NCBI RefSeq assembly: GCF_964199755.1
Contig: NC_133914.1
Coordinates: forward strand, 372,001-436,000
Length of the DNA stretch: 64,000 nucleotides
DNA from: Larus michahellis
Lineage: Eukaryota; Chordata; Aves; Charadriiformes; Laridae
Direction of reading: 5' to 3'
Positions 35,851 through 45,916 of the stretch are shown one piece after another. How positions within the stretch are numbered: position 1 is the stretch's first letter; every line of letters begins with the position of its first letter. The notes beneath the pieces were generated by a model that ran no database searches, was not told where the DNA came from, and worked only from the letters and a program-made list of their open reading frames with translations. The position numbers and the translations under genes are program-made.

Positions 35851-38056
35851 TCGATGAGTCACTCTCGACACCAGCAAGTTGCCAGGTTTTTTTGCTGAGC
35901 CCTTTATTTCCCCCCTCCCTCCCTGGAAAAGAAACCCGCTCCCCAAATTTCCATCCTTGGTTGAACCCCCCCCGGGGCTGATTCCAGGGGAGTCGTGGGC
36001 TGATGGGGAAATGGCTCCTGGCACCGCAGCCCCAGGCTCTTGGCACTTTCCAGAGTGGGGATGTCGGTCCCCGTGTCCCCCACGCCGGCAGCCCCAGCCC
36101 CTCCGCCCTCTCCTTCTCCCCAGAGCCCTCACGGACGGTTCTCTGCTGCCGATAAACACTCTGTGGCCAACGGCTCACGCGGCACAGTTCGATTTCTGTC
36201 CCCAGCCGTGGCTTTCCGTCTCCGCTCAGCATTTATTCGTTCTGACGGCTGGTGGCTGGCGGCTCCGGCAGCCCCCGGCACCCACAGCCCTCGTGCCAGG
36301 AGCCTCCCGGGGCATTTTCACCTGAAACCGTTCACATTTCTGCCCATTTCTTCCCGCTGCTCTCGCACCTCCCTGGTGTTTCCCTCCGCTGCTGCCTGGG
36401 GAGCTCCCCCTCGCCTGCTTTTATAGCCCAAACGCCGTAAATCCACCTGAGTGCCATCGTTACGTCAGTTTTTCTCTGCTGAAACTAATCACCACCAGTT
36501 TTCATATTTGAAAGCAAAATCCCTGAGGATTATCAGCCCATTACAACCAGGGAGAGCATCTCCTCAGATCCAGACCCGGATTCCGGGGCTCTCCGACGCC
36601 ATCCCCCCCCACCAGCGCCTGCCCCTGCCAGGGAGAAAGGTGGCTCCGTCCCACACGCCGGGATGACGACGGCAGCCGTGAATCAGCCCGAGCGGAGGGA
36701 ACCCATCTGGGCCGTGGTGCTCGATCCATCTGGGCCTGGGGGAAGGGAGAAACCTCCCGGCAGCGCCCGGGAAGGCGGGATCAGAGGGAGCTGCTGGACA
36801 GAAGGTCGACGGGGAGCAGCAGAAATCCCAAAAAGGCCAAAACTCTGCTGGGATGGTGCCTGCGAGACTGTCATTGCCAGAGCCCACGGGGAACCGGGGT
36901 GAAACGCAGGGAGGTGTTTGTCCCAGTGACCCCAGCACGCCGGGACTGCACGGGGCAGGGCAGAGAGCCCCAGAAAACAAGCTGTGGCTCCTCGTATGCC
37001 AGGGGCAGCTCTTCCAGGGCTGAGCAAGCCTCCTCCGGCTGCAGGAGGGATCCATGTGCCCACCGCAGGGTCCGGGCCCCCCCGGAGCTCAAAGTGGCAG
37101 CGGCAGCTCCCTCTCTGCGGGGAGCGGAGGGGTCCCAGTCGCCAGAGTTTGGGCTTTCGCTCCTGTCACAGTCCACGTTTGGCGATACTTTAATTTCAAC
37201 CCCTCCAAATTTCAGGCGCGCGCTCTCTAAACACAGCCCGTGCCTCAAACCGGCCGTTCTCCCCCACCCGGTTAATCATTCACAAGGTGTTTGGAGAGCG
37301 AGGGTCTGCCATGGCTGTCCCCTCGCGAGGACAGCTCTCCTCAGCTGGGGACAAGCGCAGAGCTGTGTGTCCGACGTGCTGCTGACCCACGGACACAGGC
37401 GATGGCGGGGCAGGAGCCAGAGACCCGCGTCTGCGACAGCTCGGCAAGCGGCAGCGGCCGTCTCTGCCCAGCGGAGGTTACACGGCGTTTATCATCCCAG
37501 TGTGGGATTTGTGAGGATCAGGAAACTCATAAGCTCCACCTGCATCAAAGATTAAGCATTAAACCCACAATCACCGGTATTAAAAACATGGATTAAAGCA
37601 CAGAGCTGCCCCCTCTCTGCTTCCAGGTACTCACCTGCTTTAATGATGTTACAAAACCGTACTGGATTTGGAGGAAAAAAGGAGTTGTTTTAACCAGGTT
37701 TTCACCTCATATACCACTACCGCCAGAGGGAACAGCCCACCACGCACCAGTTGCGTGTGCGGGCTGTAAATTAAGATGAAGCGTTGCAAGACAAGCTTGG
37801 ATAGTTGGGGTTTTTTTAACTCTTTTAGGTTATTCCTCTTGTTTCCAGCAGCGACTGCCGCCTGGCAGGCGTGCCCGCAGGTCAGCAGGAGGGACGGGCT
37901 GCGAGCACAAAGCCAGAACCCACGGCACCAGCTCCCTCCCGCTCCAGGAACATTTCACCTCCCCAGGGGCACGTCCCCAGCACCACTGCCGTGTTTTAGG
38001 GTGTCTCAAAAGCCCCCCTGCTACAGAGCGAGGCCCTCAAGCCACGCTGTACTCGG

Positions 38057-38610
38057 TGCCATGGTTTCAGCTGGGGTGCAGTTGACTTTCTCGCTAGCAG
38101 CCAGCATGGGGCTGTGTTTTGGACTGGGGATGAAAAGAACATTGATAACGCACCGGTGTTTTCAGTTGTTGCTACGCACTCAAGGCCTTTTTTGCTCCTC
38201 ACACCACCTGCCAGCGATGGGCTGGGAGGAGCCACAGTGAGGACAGCCGACCCCGACTGACCAAAGGGATATCCCACACCATATGACACGGTGCTCAGTG
38301 TACAAAGCTGGGAGAAGGAGCGGATGTTCAGAGTTACAGCATTATTCTTCCCCACGTCACCGCTGGGGCGTGGCTGCAGCCCGGCTGTCCCAGGGATGGC
38401 TGAACACCTGCCTGCCGATGGGAAATAGCGAATAAATTCCTCGTTTGGCTTCACTTACATGTGCAGCTTTTGCTTTACTTATTAAACTGTCTTTATCTCA
38501 ACCCAGGAATTTTCTCACTTTCACTCCCCTGATTCGCCTCCCCATCCCAACCAGGGGAGGGAGCGAGCAGCTGCATGGTCCTAGCTGCCAGCTGGGGTTA
38601 AACCACAACA
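38057..38610 (+). mobile_element. solo LTR of an avian endogenous retrovirus
   Basis: The element begins TGCCATGG and ends CCACAACA (TG...CA termini). It carries the layout of an LTR common in birds: a promoter-like stretch CATATGACACGG with a degraded TATA region near 38310, an AATAAA signal at 38430, and a 3' part with CTTTATCTCAACCCAGG and GCTGGGGTTAAACCAC. No gag, pol or env frame lies next to it, so it is a solo LTR or truncated copy. Flanking pentamers CTCGG and CTCTA only partly match as a target duplication, and the boundaries are estimates. The family name was not assigned. It sits about 240 bases beyond the NDUFS5 stop codon. Confidence 0.8.
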
Positions 38611-38613
38611 CTC

Positions 38614-38646
38614 TAAAAAAAAAAAAAAGAAAAAAGAAAAAGACAA
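38614..38646. repeat. A-rich run beside the LTR
   Basis: A13 followed by GAAAAAAGAAAAAGAC. On the minus strand it supplies a T-rich stretch just beyond the NDUFS5 polyadenylation signal. Confidence 0.85.
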
Positions 38647-38674
38647 GACAGAGCCAAACGCTGTTCCGAAGACA

Positions 38675-38680
38675 TTTACT
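38675..38680 (-). terminator. NDUFS5: probable NDUFS5 polyadenylation signal (AGTAAA variant)
   Basis: No AATAAA or ATTAAA lies between the stop and the LTR on the minus strand. AGTAAA here is followed 30-60 bases downstream by a T-rich tract. Confidence 0.4.
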
Positions 38681-38849
38681 AGCCCAAGCGATGCCTGATG
38701 TGGTGGTGTTCCCCTTCAGCAGGGGCAGGGCCCCCACACAGCCCCCATCCCACCACTACAGTGTAACCCGGTTGTGACGTGGGTTTTCTTCCCAGAGGAG
38801 TTCCATGTCAATGACTCTGCGGGTGACCAGCGGCCACATCCCCTGCGAA

Positions 38850-39875
38850 TCAAGGCCGCGGCTCCTCTTTGCCCTTGTGGTAGTCAGGCGGTGTGTACTT
38901 CCCTTCCTTGATCATCTTGTCCCTCTGCTCGAGGATGGTTCTCAGCCGCATAGCCTGGCAAAGCACAGACGAGAGTCGGGGCAGACACACAACGGGGTGG
39001 CGGCAGTCAGGGAAGCACTTAGGTAGTCCCCAGCACCCCCAGAAGCCACATGCACGTGGCACCTGCACTAACCCCTGCCCTCAGGGCTCCTCACATACCC
39101 AAAGTGCAGATTCACACCTTCTGCCAAAGACTTTGGGGCTGTTGCAACACATTTTACTATTGATAATAACTGGGTTTTCAGGCCACAGCTGACCAGGCAG
39201 TATTTTCTTCCATCACTGCTGCAGCTGAGGACTGATTGTAGACGCTGCTGGAGAGGAGGAGGGTGGTGGCCACGCAGGCACGGAGGGACTGCAGAGGACA
39301 GAGCCCTGCTGCCACCACAGCCCCCCTTCGGGAAGGGGCTGCTGCAGGGCCAGGCCCCCCACCCGCACCGGGTAAGGCACTAAGGCACGCTGCCTGCCCA
39401 GAGGTGGTGCCCGTTGGCCCCAGGCACCACCAAAGCAGGGCGACTGACGGCCAGGAACACCCCTGGCAGCCCTCCCCCCACAACCCAGCCCGGGCCGGAG
39501 CCCCAGACCTCCTCAAGCGCTTGGTCTGGACCGGCAGCGCCCTCAACCCAGCCTGGCCCAGCGCCTCCCGTGTCCCCAGCCGGGCCCTGGTGCCCCAGTA
39601 CCCCGCCTCCAGCTTGGTCCGGGCCCCCCAGACCGCCTGCACCCCCCGGCGGCGCTCACCAGCTTGGTGCGGTGCATGCACTCCATGAAATCCTCGTACT
39701 CGGGCTGGCACTCGCGGCGGGCGCGGGTCTGTCCCAGGCCGTGCCCGCACTCCACCCACTCCCGCTCGAAGGCGTGACAGGCCCCGGCCTTGCCATAGGG
39801 CTGCGCCGTGCTCTGCCGCAGCAGCCACCGGTCCACATCGATGCCCAGCTGCCGCTGCAGCTCCCAGAACGGCAT
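38850..39875 (-). CDS. NDUFS5: NADH dehydrogenase iron-sulfur protein 5 (complex I subunit), complete
   Basis: Two coding exons: 39660-39875 (72 codons, donor CTG/gtgagc) and 38850-38954 (acceptor tttgccag). They join in phase 0 to give 106 residues, the same length as human. The product is an accessory subunit of the membrane arm of mitochondrial complex I, imported to the intermembrane space and oxidised by the MIA pathway. The twin CX9C motif is intact: C33/C43 in [11 protein letters not shown] and C56/C66 in [11 protein letters not shown]. The C-terminus [18 protein letters not shown] closely matches human. The start MPFWELQRQ aligns with human MPFLDIQKR and is the first ATG. The intron is 705 bases. 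Upstream is a G+C-rich TATA-less promoter, and in the same orientation MACF1 follows about 6 kb downstream, as in human. Confidence 0.96.
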
Positions 39876-40145
39876 GGCTCCGCGCCTGTCGCGACACCGA
39901 CACGCCCCGGGACCAGCCCCTCCCTCACGGACCCGCAACCGCCGCCGTCCTTCACGGGCCTTTCACGACGTCGCCCGCCGTCGAGCGCAACCGCAGCCGC
40001 GACACCCACATCGCGCTTTACGGCCGGGCGGCTGCGGCGGAGCAGGGAGACGAGCGGCACGAGCGGCCTCTCCCGCTGCAGCGCCCCCTGGCGGGACGGA
40101 GGGGAGGTCGCCTGCCGCGCCCCAGCGCCCCCTGCCGGCCGCTGT
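39876..40145 (-). promoter_or_regulatory. NDUFS5: NDUFS5 CpG-rich promoter region with two CTCF-like motifs
   Basis: CpG-dense sequence upstream of the NDUFS5 ATG, with a CACGCCCC box (39902) and palindromic CGACGTCG (39966-39973), and no TATA. Two CTCF-like cores in tandem, AGCGCCCCCTGGCGGG at about 40080-40095 and AGCGCCCCCTGCCGGCC at 40124-40140, have the same orientation as the one at 26052. Confidence 0.5.
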
Positions 40146-40350
40146 GGCAGCCTCTGGGGCGCTCCCAGTGTCCTCCCAGTGCCCCCACCGCAGTGCCCTT
40201 GTGCCCCCCAGTCTGTCCCCAGTGTCCCATTGCCCCCAGCGCACCCCACTCTGGTGCCTGAGGGTCCTCCCAGTTGCCCCGGTTCCCGGTTTTCAGGCTC
40301 TCGCAGTGTCCCCATTCTTCGGGTTCATGGTCTCCGGGTCCCCGTCTCCC
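40145..40350. repeat. diverged CCCAGTG(T/C)CC minisatellite
   Basis: CCCAGTGTCC, CCCAGTGCCC and CCCAGTCTGTCC-type units recur between NDUFS5 and AZIN2, similar in unit to the array at 26195-26665. Confidence 0.6.
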
Positions 40351-40671
40351 CCCACCGCAGCACTGACCTGTGCAGGAACCCCCCAGGGGCAGGGCACTTC
40401 GTTAGGGCTGAGGAGAGCTCGGGCACCAGTCCTCCCAGTGACACCCACATCCCAGAGCCCACCCCCCTATTTCCATACCCCCCCCAAAATCCCAGGTGTC
40501 CCTCCGGATGCCTGAACAGCATCCAAGCTTTGGGTGAATGGCCCCACTTTCCCTAACGAGCAAAGCCTCATTACGCAGCTGCTGATGGCAGACTGATGCT
40601 CCGGCACCAGGCGGGGAGGAAGAGCTGGGGGCTTCCTCCCACGGAGCCCCCCCAGTGGTGCCGGACACCCC

Positions 40672-40677
40672 TTTATT
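40672..40677 (-). terminator. AZIN2: AZIN2 polyadenylation signal AATAAA
   Basis: TTTATT on the plus strand, 182 bases beyond the AZIN2 stop codon. It is the first canonical hexamer, implying a 3' UTR of about 200 bases. Confidence 0.65.
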
Positions 40678-40858
40678 ACCATGAATCTTAAAAAAAACAG
40701 AACCCAAACCTGCTCGGCGCCACCCACCCCCTGTCAGTGGGCACAGGACACCCCACGGGCAGGAGGAACGGGATTTATGGCACATATTTCCCAGTCCTCG
40801 CCACGGGCCCCACCCTGGGAGAGCGCAGTGGGGTGACCCCCCCCGGTACTGGCACTGC

Positions 40859-43800
40859 TCAGATGATGCCAGCAGGAGCGAAGACCGGGGGGACACAGAG
40901 CGCCTCCACCATCTCCCAGCCGCAGGACAGGGGGGCACAGACGCTCTCCCGGTCGTCTTCTGTTGGCGGCGGCTTTCCCTGGAAGAGCTGGACGGTTTTC
41001 CTGGAAAGGGGGAGACACACGAGGGGGAGCAAAGGGGAACAGCCCCTCCCAGAATGCCATGGGATGGGCCCTGGGAAGGGGGAACTCCGGGGGTCTCACA
41101 TCCCCCAGAGCAACAGCCGGAACCGAGCTGCCCGTGAAAAGCCACTTTCCCAGTGAAAACCTGGCTCAAGTTTAAAAAAAATCTAAGTTTTGCCCCGAGG
41201 CCAGGTTTTTACCCTAAATCCCAGGTTCTGGGACTCAGATTTGACCCGTTCCCCTGGGCAAAGAGCCCAGCTGGAGGGAAAGCCAACATCTCCCACGGGA
41301 TCCAGCCCTGCCCCTCGCCCTGCTCGCGCAGGACCGTCTCTTACCAGGCCAGGCGGGACATGGCATAGGTGACGTGTGGCTGGGGACCCCCCCCTGGCGG
41401 GGCGGAGGTTGCGATGGTGTAGGCACCCATGTTCTCAAAAATCAGCCAGTCCCCAACCTGCAGCTGGGGCAGGTCCAGGCCGTCGGCAATGTGGTCCTCG
41501 GGGTGTCCTGGGGGTCCCCGGAGGCTGGTGCTGAGTGAGGGGGGCTCTGGGCAGGGTGTCTGCGGGGAAGAGACGGAGCGGCCGCAGGGGATGAGGGTGT
41601 AGTAGTGCCACAGTGACCTGCCCCATCTCCATCCATCCCGAATCACAGAGTCATGGAATGGTTTGGGTGGGAAGGGACCTTAAAGCCCACCCAGTGCCAC
41701 CCCCTGCCCTGGGCAGGGACACCTCCCACCAGCCCAGGTTGCTCCAAGCCCCGTCCAACCTGGCCTTGAACCCCTCCAGGGATGGGGCAGCCACAGCTGC
41801 TCTGGGCACCCTGGGCCAGGGGCTCACCGCCCTCAGCCCGACCCTGAAGTCCGACCCCAGGAGGCCACAGAGTCTGGCTACAGCCCTCCTGGTACCCCAC
41901 CATGGCCTCTTCCCCACAGCCCCCGCTCACCTCCGGCACGGAGCGTGGGGCAGCCATGGTGCAAGGGAGGGTAGGGCTGGGTGAGGTGACGGGACACAAG
42001 GTGAGGGACCTGCTGGGGTCTCCTCAAGCCTGGCCAGACCCTCACCTTGTGCAGCTGAGGTCTGGGGCAGGGGCTGTCGAACAAGAGGCAGCTGAAGGCG
42101 CCGTAGATGCCGTCGCTGAGGTGATACACGAGGCTCCTCTTGCTGTCAGGTTCTTCCTCTGGGGGGGAGCAAGGAGAGGTCTCAGGGGCTTGGGCACATG
42201 GAGAGGCCCATCCCACTGTCCCACCTACCATCGGAGCCAGGCTGCTCAGTGGGAACCTCTTCCATGGCAGTGACGCTGGCAGCGAAGGTGAAGGCGGAGG
42301 TGACGTAGTATCGCCCGGGTCTTGCAACGATCTCCACCCCGCAGCCGTCTGGGAAATACAAGTCCAAGGCAGAGTTTATCACGGCAGCCATCTGGATGGG
42401 AAGAAGATGTTCCCCCTTGGTTACTCGGTCCCTCTGCAGGGAGCCAAACCCAGGGAGACCCCCCAGCCTTACTCTCTGTCTTATGAGTGCAGGCGTTGGG
42501 AGCTGCGTACCTCTTCGAACCGGGCTCTGGTGTCCTCAGTGCCAGGGAATCCCCCTCCGATGTCCAGGAGGTGCATCCGGTAGCCCAGCTCTTTGCCCAT
42601 CTCAAAGGCCAGCTGCGCCGCAGCCACAGACTGAGCGAAGGTCTGGGGCTCCAGACCGCGGCTCCCAAGGTGAAAGCTGAGGGCACAGTCCCCGTTTCAG
42701 CAGGGCTCACCCGTCCCCAGACAGGAGCGAGGGGACACGGCGCTGGGATTGTCACTCACTGGGGGCAGCTCTGCGCTTCCCACACACCCTCCCAAGCCAC
42801 ACTGCCTGGCCAGCCCCACAGAGCCCCACAGACCCTCTCTGAGGGCCAAACCTGCCCCAAATTTGTCCCAACAAGGGTCAACCTCCCCAGGTTGCTCCCA
42901 GCCAGAGCAGCTGGTGGCTCCGTGGACCCCTGCATTGTTCCGGCAAGTCAAAGCTCCATGTAGCCCGGTCTAACATGGGCTGAGCACCCCTATGGAAAAA
43001 GGACCATGTGCTGTACCTGATGCCAACAACCTCCACAGCCTGCTCCTTCGCTGTCTCTAGCAGGTGCCGGCAGGACTTGAGTGTGGTCCCAAACATCATG
43101 CTCGGATGGGCAGAAGGGCTGGAGTCAGCAGCAACGCCCAACAACATCCTGCAGGGCAAAGCCACACTGTGTTGGGGCATTTTCGGGCCCTCTGTCACCC
43201 CACAGCCACCTCCCCACCTCCTGCTCCAGCCCCCCATTCCAGCCATGCTGCCAGACACCTCCCTGGCACGAGGGTGGCTCCTGGCCACCTTGCTCAGCTC
43301 CACCTCATTGTCGAAGGTCATCAGCTGCACACCGTGGCTGGCTGCGTATTTGATGTGGGCAACCTGCTTGCAGGGGCTGCTGTAGAAGATCTTGTCAGCC
43401 GGGACTCTGATGCTTTGAACCCGTGCGATCTCTGCCTGCAGGGAAACGGCACGCATGGCAGCAGGTCCCCAGGACCTGGCCACCACCAGCCCTGGGCCTC
43501 GGCCAGCTTGCAGCATTGCGAAGGGCAAACCACCAGCATTGCAGCCTGCGCTTTTCCAGGGAAAATCCGCAAGAGCTCAAAGGGATCACAGCGGACTTTG
43601 TCCTGGCAGGGGCAGGTTGCGGCAAGATATTTATAAGCGGCATGAGACCAGGAGGGGAGAAAACAAGTGGGTTTCGCAGGCACGTTTGGTGCACGTGTCC
43701 TCTGTGAGCCCCAGTGAGGGTGACAGCAGCAGTGCTGGTCTGAGCTGTCACGACTCTTTGCACTTTCTCCTCCCAGTAACATGTCCTATTTAATTACCTA

Positions 43801-44571
43801 CAAGTAAGTAGCTTAACTTTGGATCTTCCCTGGGAATCTGGCTGTGAGCAAATGAGAAGCAGGAGGGAGCAGGGAGCTTAAAGCTCAGACTGAAAGCCAC
43901 TGAGAGTTGGACAGCTGTGGCAGTGGCACCCCAGGGCTGTGCCTTGCCACCAGCCAAGCCTGCCAGCCAGGACACCAGTTCCAGGGACAGGAATGTCGGC
44001 CAAAGTGAACAAGCCTGAGCCACCAGACAGAGGATGGGGATTTCTGGGCTGTGTCGGGAGGGTTTTGACAGCAGAGGGAGACTCCTGCCCCTGTAAATAT
44101 CATCTAGTGAGTGGAAACTTAGGAAAGGAGCGTGAGCACTGACACTGTCCAGTAAATGCCCAAAGGATGCTCATCCCGAGTTGTCCTCCCATGACCCTAC
44201 CTTGTTGGTACAGGCAAAGCCGGCCCCCAGCTCAGCCAGCAGCCGGATCACTCCTTCACTGCCGTTGCACTTAACTGGGAAGTAGGGTTTGACACGGGGC
44301 AAGGCCTTCAGGAAACACAGGTGCTTCTTCACAATGTCTCCAAGGTCTGCCATGAAGAAGGCTTGCTGGTCGCTCTAGGAGAAAGCTGGAGTGAGCAGCC
44401 ATCGCCTCTCCGCGACCACCTCTGCCAAGGGAGTGCTGGCTGCCGGGGAGCAGCAGAGCCGCCAGGCCTTACCTCCTGGCACAGCTCCACGAGGAGGTTC
44501 TCCAGGAGGTCTCTGGTGGTGAAGCCCTCCTCCACCATCATGAAGTTGGATTCGTCCAAGTACCGATTCAT
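40859..44571 (-). CDS. AZIN2: antizyme inhibitor 2 (ODC-like, catalytically dead), nine coding exons
   Basis: Exons: 44473-44571, 44201-44374, 43257-43435 (3' end uncertain), 43017-43148, 42511-42676, 42229-42391, 42046-42158, 41345-41559, 40859-41000. They give 460 residues, the human length. AZIN2 binds ornithine decarboxylase antizyme, freeing ODC and raising polyamine synthesis and uptake. The start MNRYLDESNFMMVEEGF aligns with human MAGYLSESDFVMVEEGF. Visible landmarks are PVKCN (Lys68, the ODC PLP-lysine position), GGGFPG, GRYYVTSAF, VGDWLIFENMGAYT and the C-terminal LSCGWEM...CVPPVFAPAGII. The ODC active-site signature WGPTCDG is replaced by RGPPGHP, so the catalytic Cys is absent, and the EPGRYY glutamate is Arg; the protein should not decarboxylate ornithine. 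Exon lengths 174, 163, 113 and 215 match ODC1 as I recall it. The donor of exon 3 is unusual. AZIN2 diverges from AK2, as in human. Confidence 0.92.
41641..41850 (-). mobile_element. CR1 LINE 3' fragment in the last large AZIN2 intron
   Basis: The plus strand shows AATCACAGAGTCATGGAATG, then GTTTGGGTGGGAAGGGACCT and GTCCAACCTGGCCTTGAACC, the reverse complement of a CR1 3' end. It lies in the intron between exons 42046-42158 and 41345-41559. Confidence 0.88.
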
Positions 44572-44645
44572 GGTCAAGGTGTGATAACACTAGTTTAAAG
44601 CCTCCTCGAGTAGGGTAAAGCCTCCTTCTAAGTATGCAACACACA

Positions 44646-45801
44646 CTGGAAAAAGAAAGGGAATATTTGAGGCAAGGCCCGGAAGCTCCACCAGTGTACA
44701 CCACCCAGCCTGCACCCCGAGGTGCTCCCCATCCCTCCCATGGGCTGTACATGGCAGCACTGCCCTAGGTAGAGCTCTCCGCTGCTCTCCTCCAAACCAG
44801 CGCCTCAGCTGAGAGCCCTACTGTGGGTGAAAGCATCCTCTCCAGGGGGAGGAGACACCTTTCTCTGCAGCTCAGAGCTTTGTTTTGGCGCACAGCAGCC
44901 CTGTCTTCTTCAGCAGCAGTTCAGGCACCAACACAGTTAACAACAAAGCCAAGTTCACTGCAAAGCAGTTGGCCTATATACGCCAGAACATGTCCCTTCA
45001 TGCTCTGGCATGTAGCTAGATCTGCCGTACGCTGCACAGCGTGAAGTTCCCTTGTGGTTTTCAAACAGCTGAAGTCTCACAGACCCACCTTCCCAGGTGC
45101 ACAAGCCCCATGAAATGGGAGGCATCTTTAAAGAGCACAGCACAGGACACCCACTGATGCCGGCCCACCTGGGGATGATCTGGATCCGTGCTGTGGTTCC
45201 AGTTTCACATCTCTTCCGTGACACAGGGTGTGGAACAAGGGGACAAGTTAAGCTGCACGGTGTTTCCTGGCTTGCACACTTAGCGGAGCTTTAGCTTTAA
45301 CAACCTCCTCCCCTGGTTCCAGCCCGTCCCATAACCCAAGGAGCTGAAAACGTAGCACAAGCTCGCAGGAAACATTTCCACTCCAATAACTCAGGTCTAG
45401 CTCCAGGGCTTTTACAGGAACAGGGTCCCTCTGATCTGAAGCGAGCGAGAGACAGAGGTTTCATTTCTCAGGGCTGCACACCAGCTCCTCCTCTGCAGAG
45501 ACCTACTCGTGACATTTCGGATGGGCACTAGGAGAAAGACCACACTGACCCCAGAGCGGCAGGGTGTTGTAATGCATTGAGCAAGCACCAACAGCAAACT
45601 CCAGTGATGGGGAATGGGGAGAAAAACTGCGCTCTGAAGCTCTCAGAGCTTCATACTCAAGAAAGGAGAGAAATTCATCCAGCCTTACCCTTCACTCCCC
45701 AAAGACATCACCAACCAGCACGCAGCCCACCCTGGTTGGGCACAGAAAGGATGAGCAATGAAGTGGGTCATTCCTGCCAGCCCTGGGCATCCCCTCCTTA
45801 C
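44646..45801. other. AZIN2 5' intron: nothing else recognised
   Basis: The intron between the predicted 5' UTR exon and the first coding exon. No coding or RNA gene signature was seen. Confidence 0.4.
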
Positions 45802-45916
45802 CATGGTGCAACTCCTCGCTCCTGGGTGACTAGGCGTGCTGCCAGGGGGGTCCCCCGAGGAACGCTGAGCTCCCGCAGCACCCCGAGGTGTAGCTGTTGC
45901 CGGGGGTCCGAGGTCT
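45802..45916 (-). other. AZIN2: predicted AZIN2 5' non-coding exon 2, ending in an ATG
   Basis: It is flanked by an acceptor (cctctccccag) and a strong donor (ACCATG/gtaagg). Spliced to the first coding exon (acceptor ttttccag, exon start 44645), it places an upstream ATG at the junction and a six-codon uORF before the main start. Confidence 0.5.

Larger units (their letters stand above)
33011..38056. other. MACF1-NDUFS5 intergenic region: no gene recognised
   Basis: This includes a candidate minus-strand exon (acceptor ctgcag at 33466, donor CCGCAG/gtgagg at 33365) that could be an extra 5' UTR exon of MACF1, a (CCATC)n microsatellite at 35260-35320, and A+T-rich islands at about 35590-35850 and 37480-37760. 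Open frames are unsupported. Confidence 0.4.

Noticed and set aside
38445-38777. 110-codon plus-strand frame
   Set aside because: It runs through the 3' part of the ERV LTR and the A-rich run (poly-Lys), so it is a repeat artefact.
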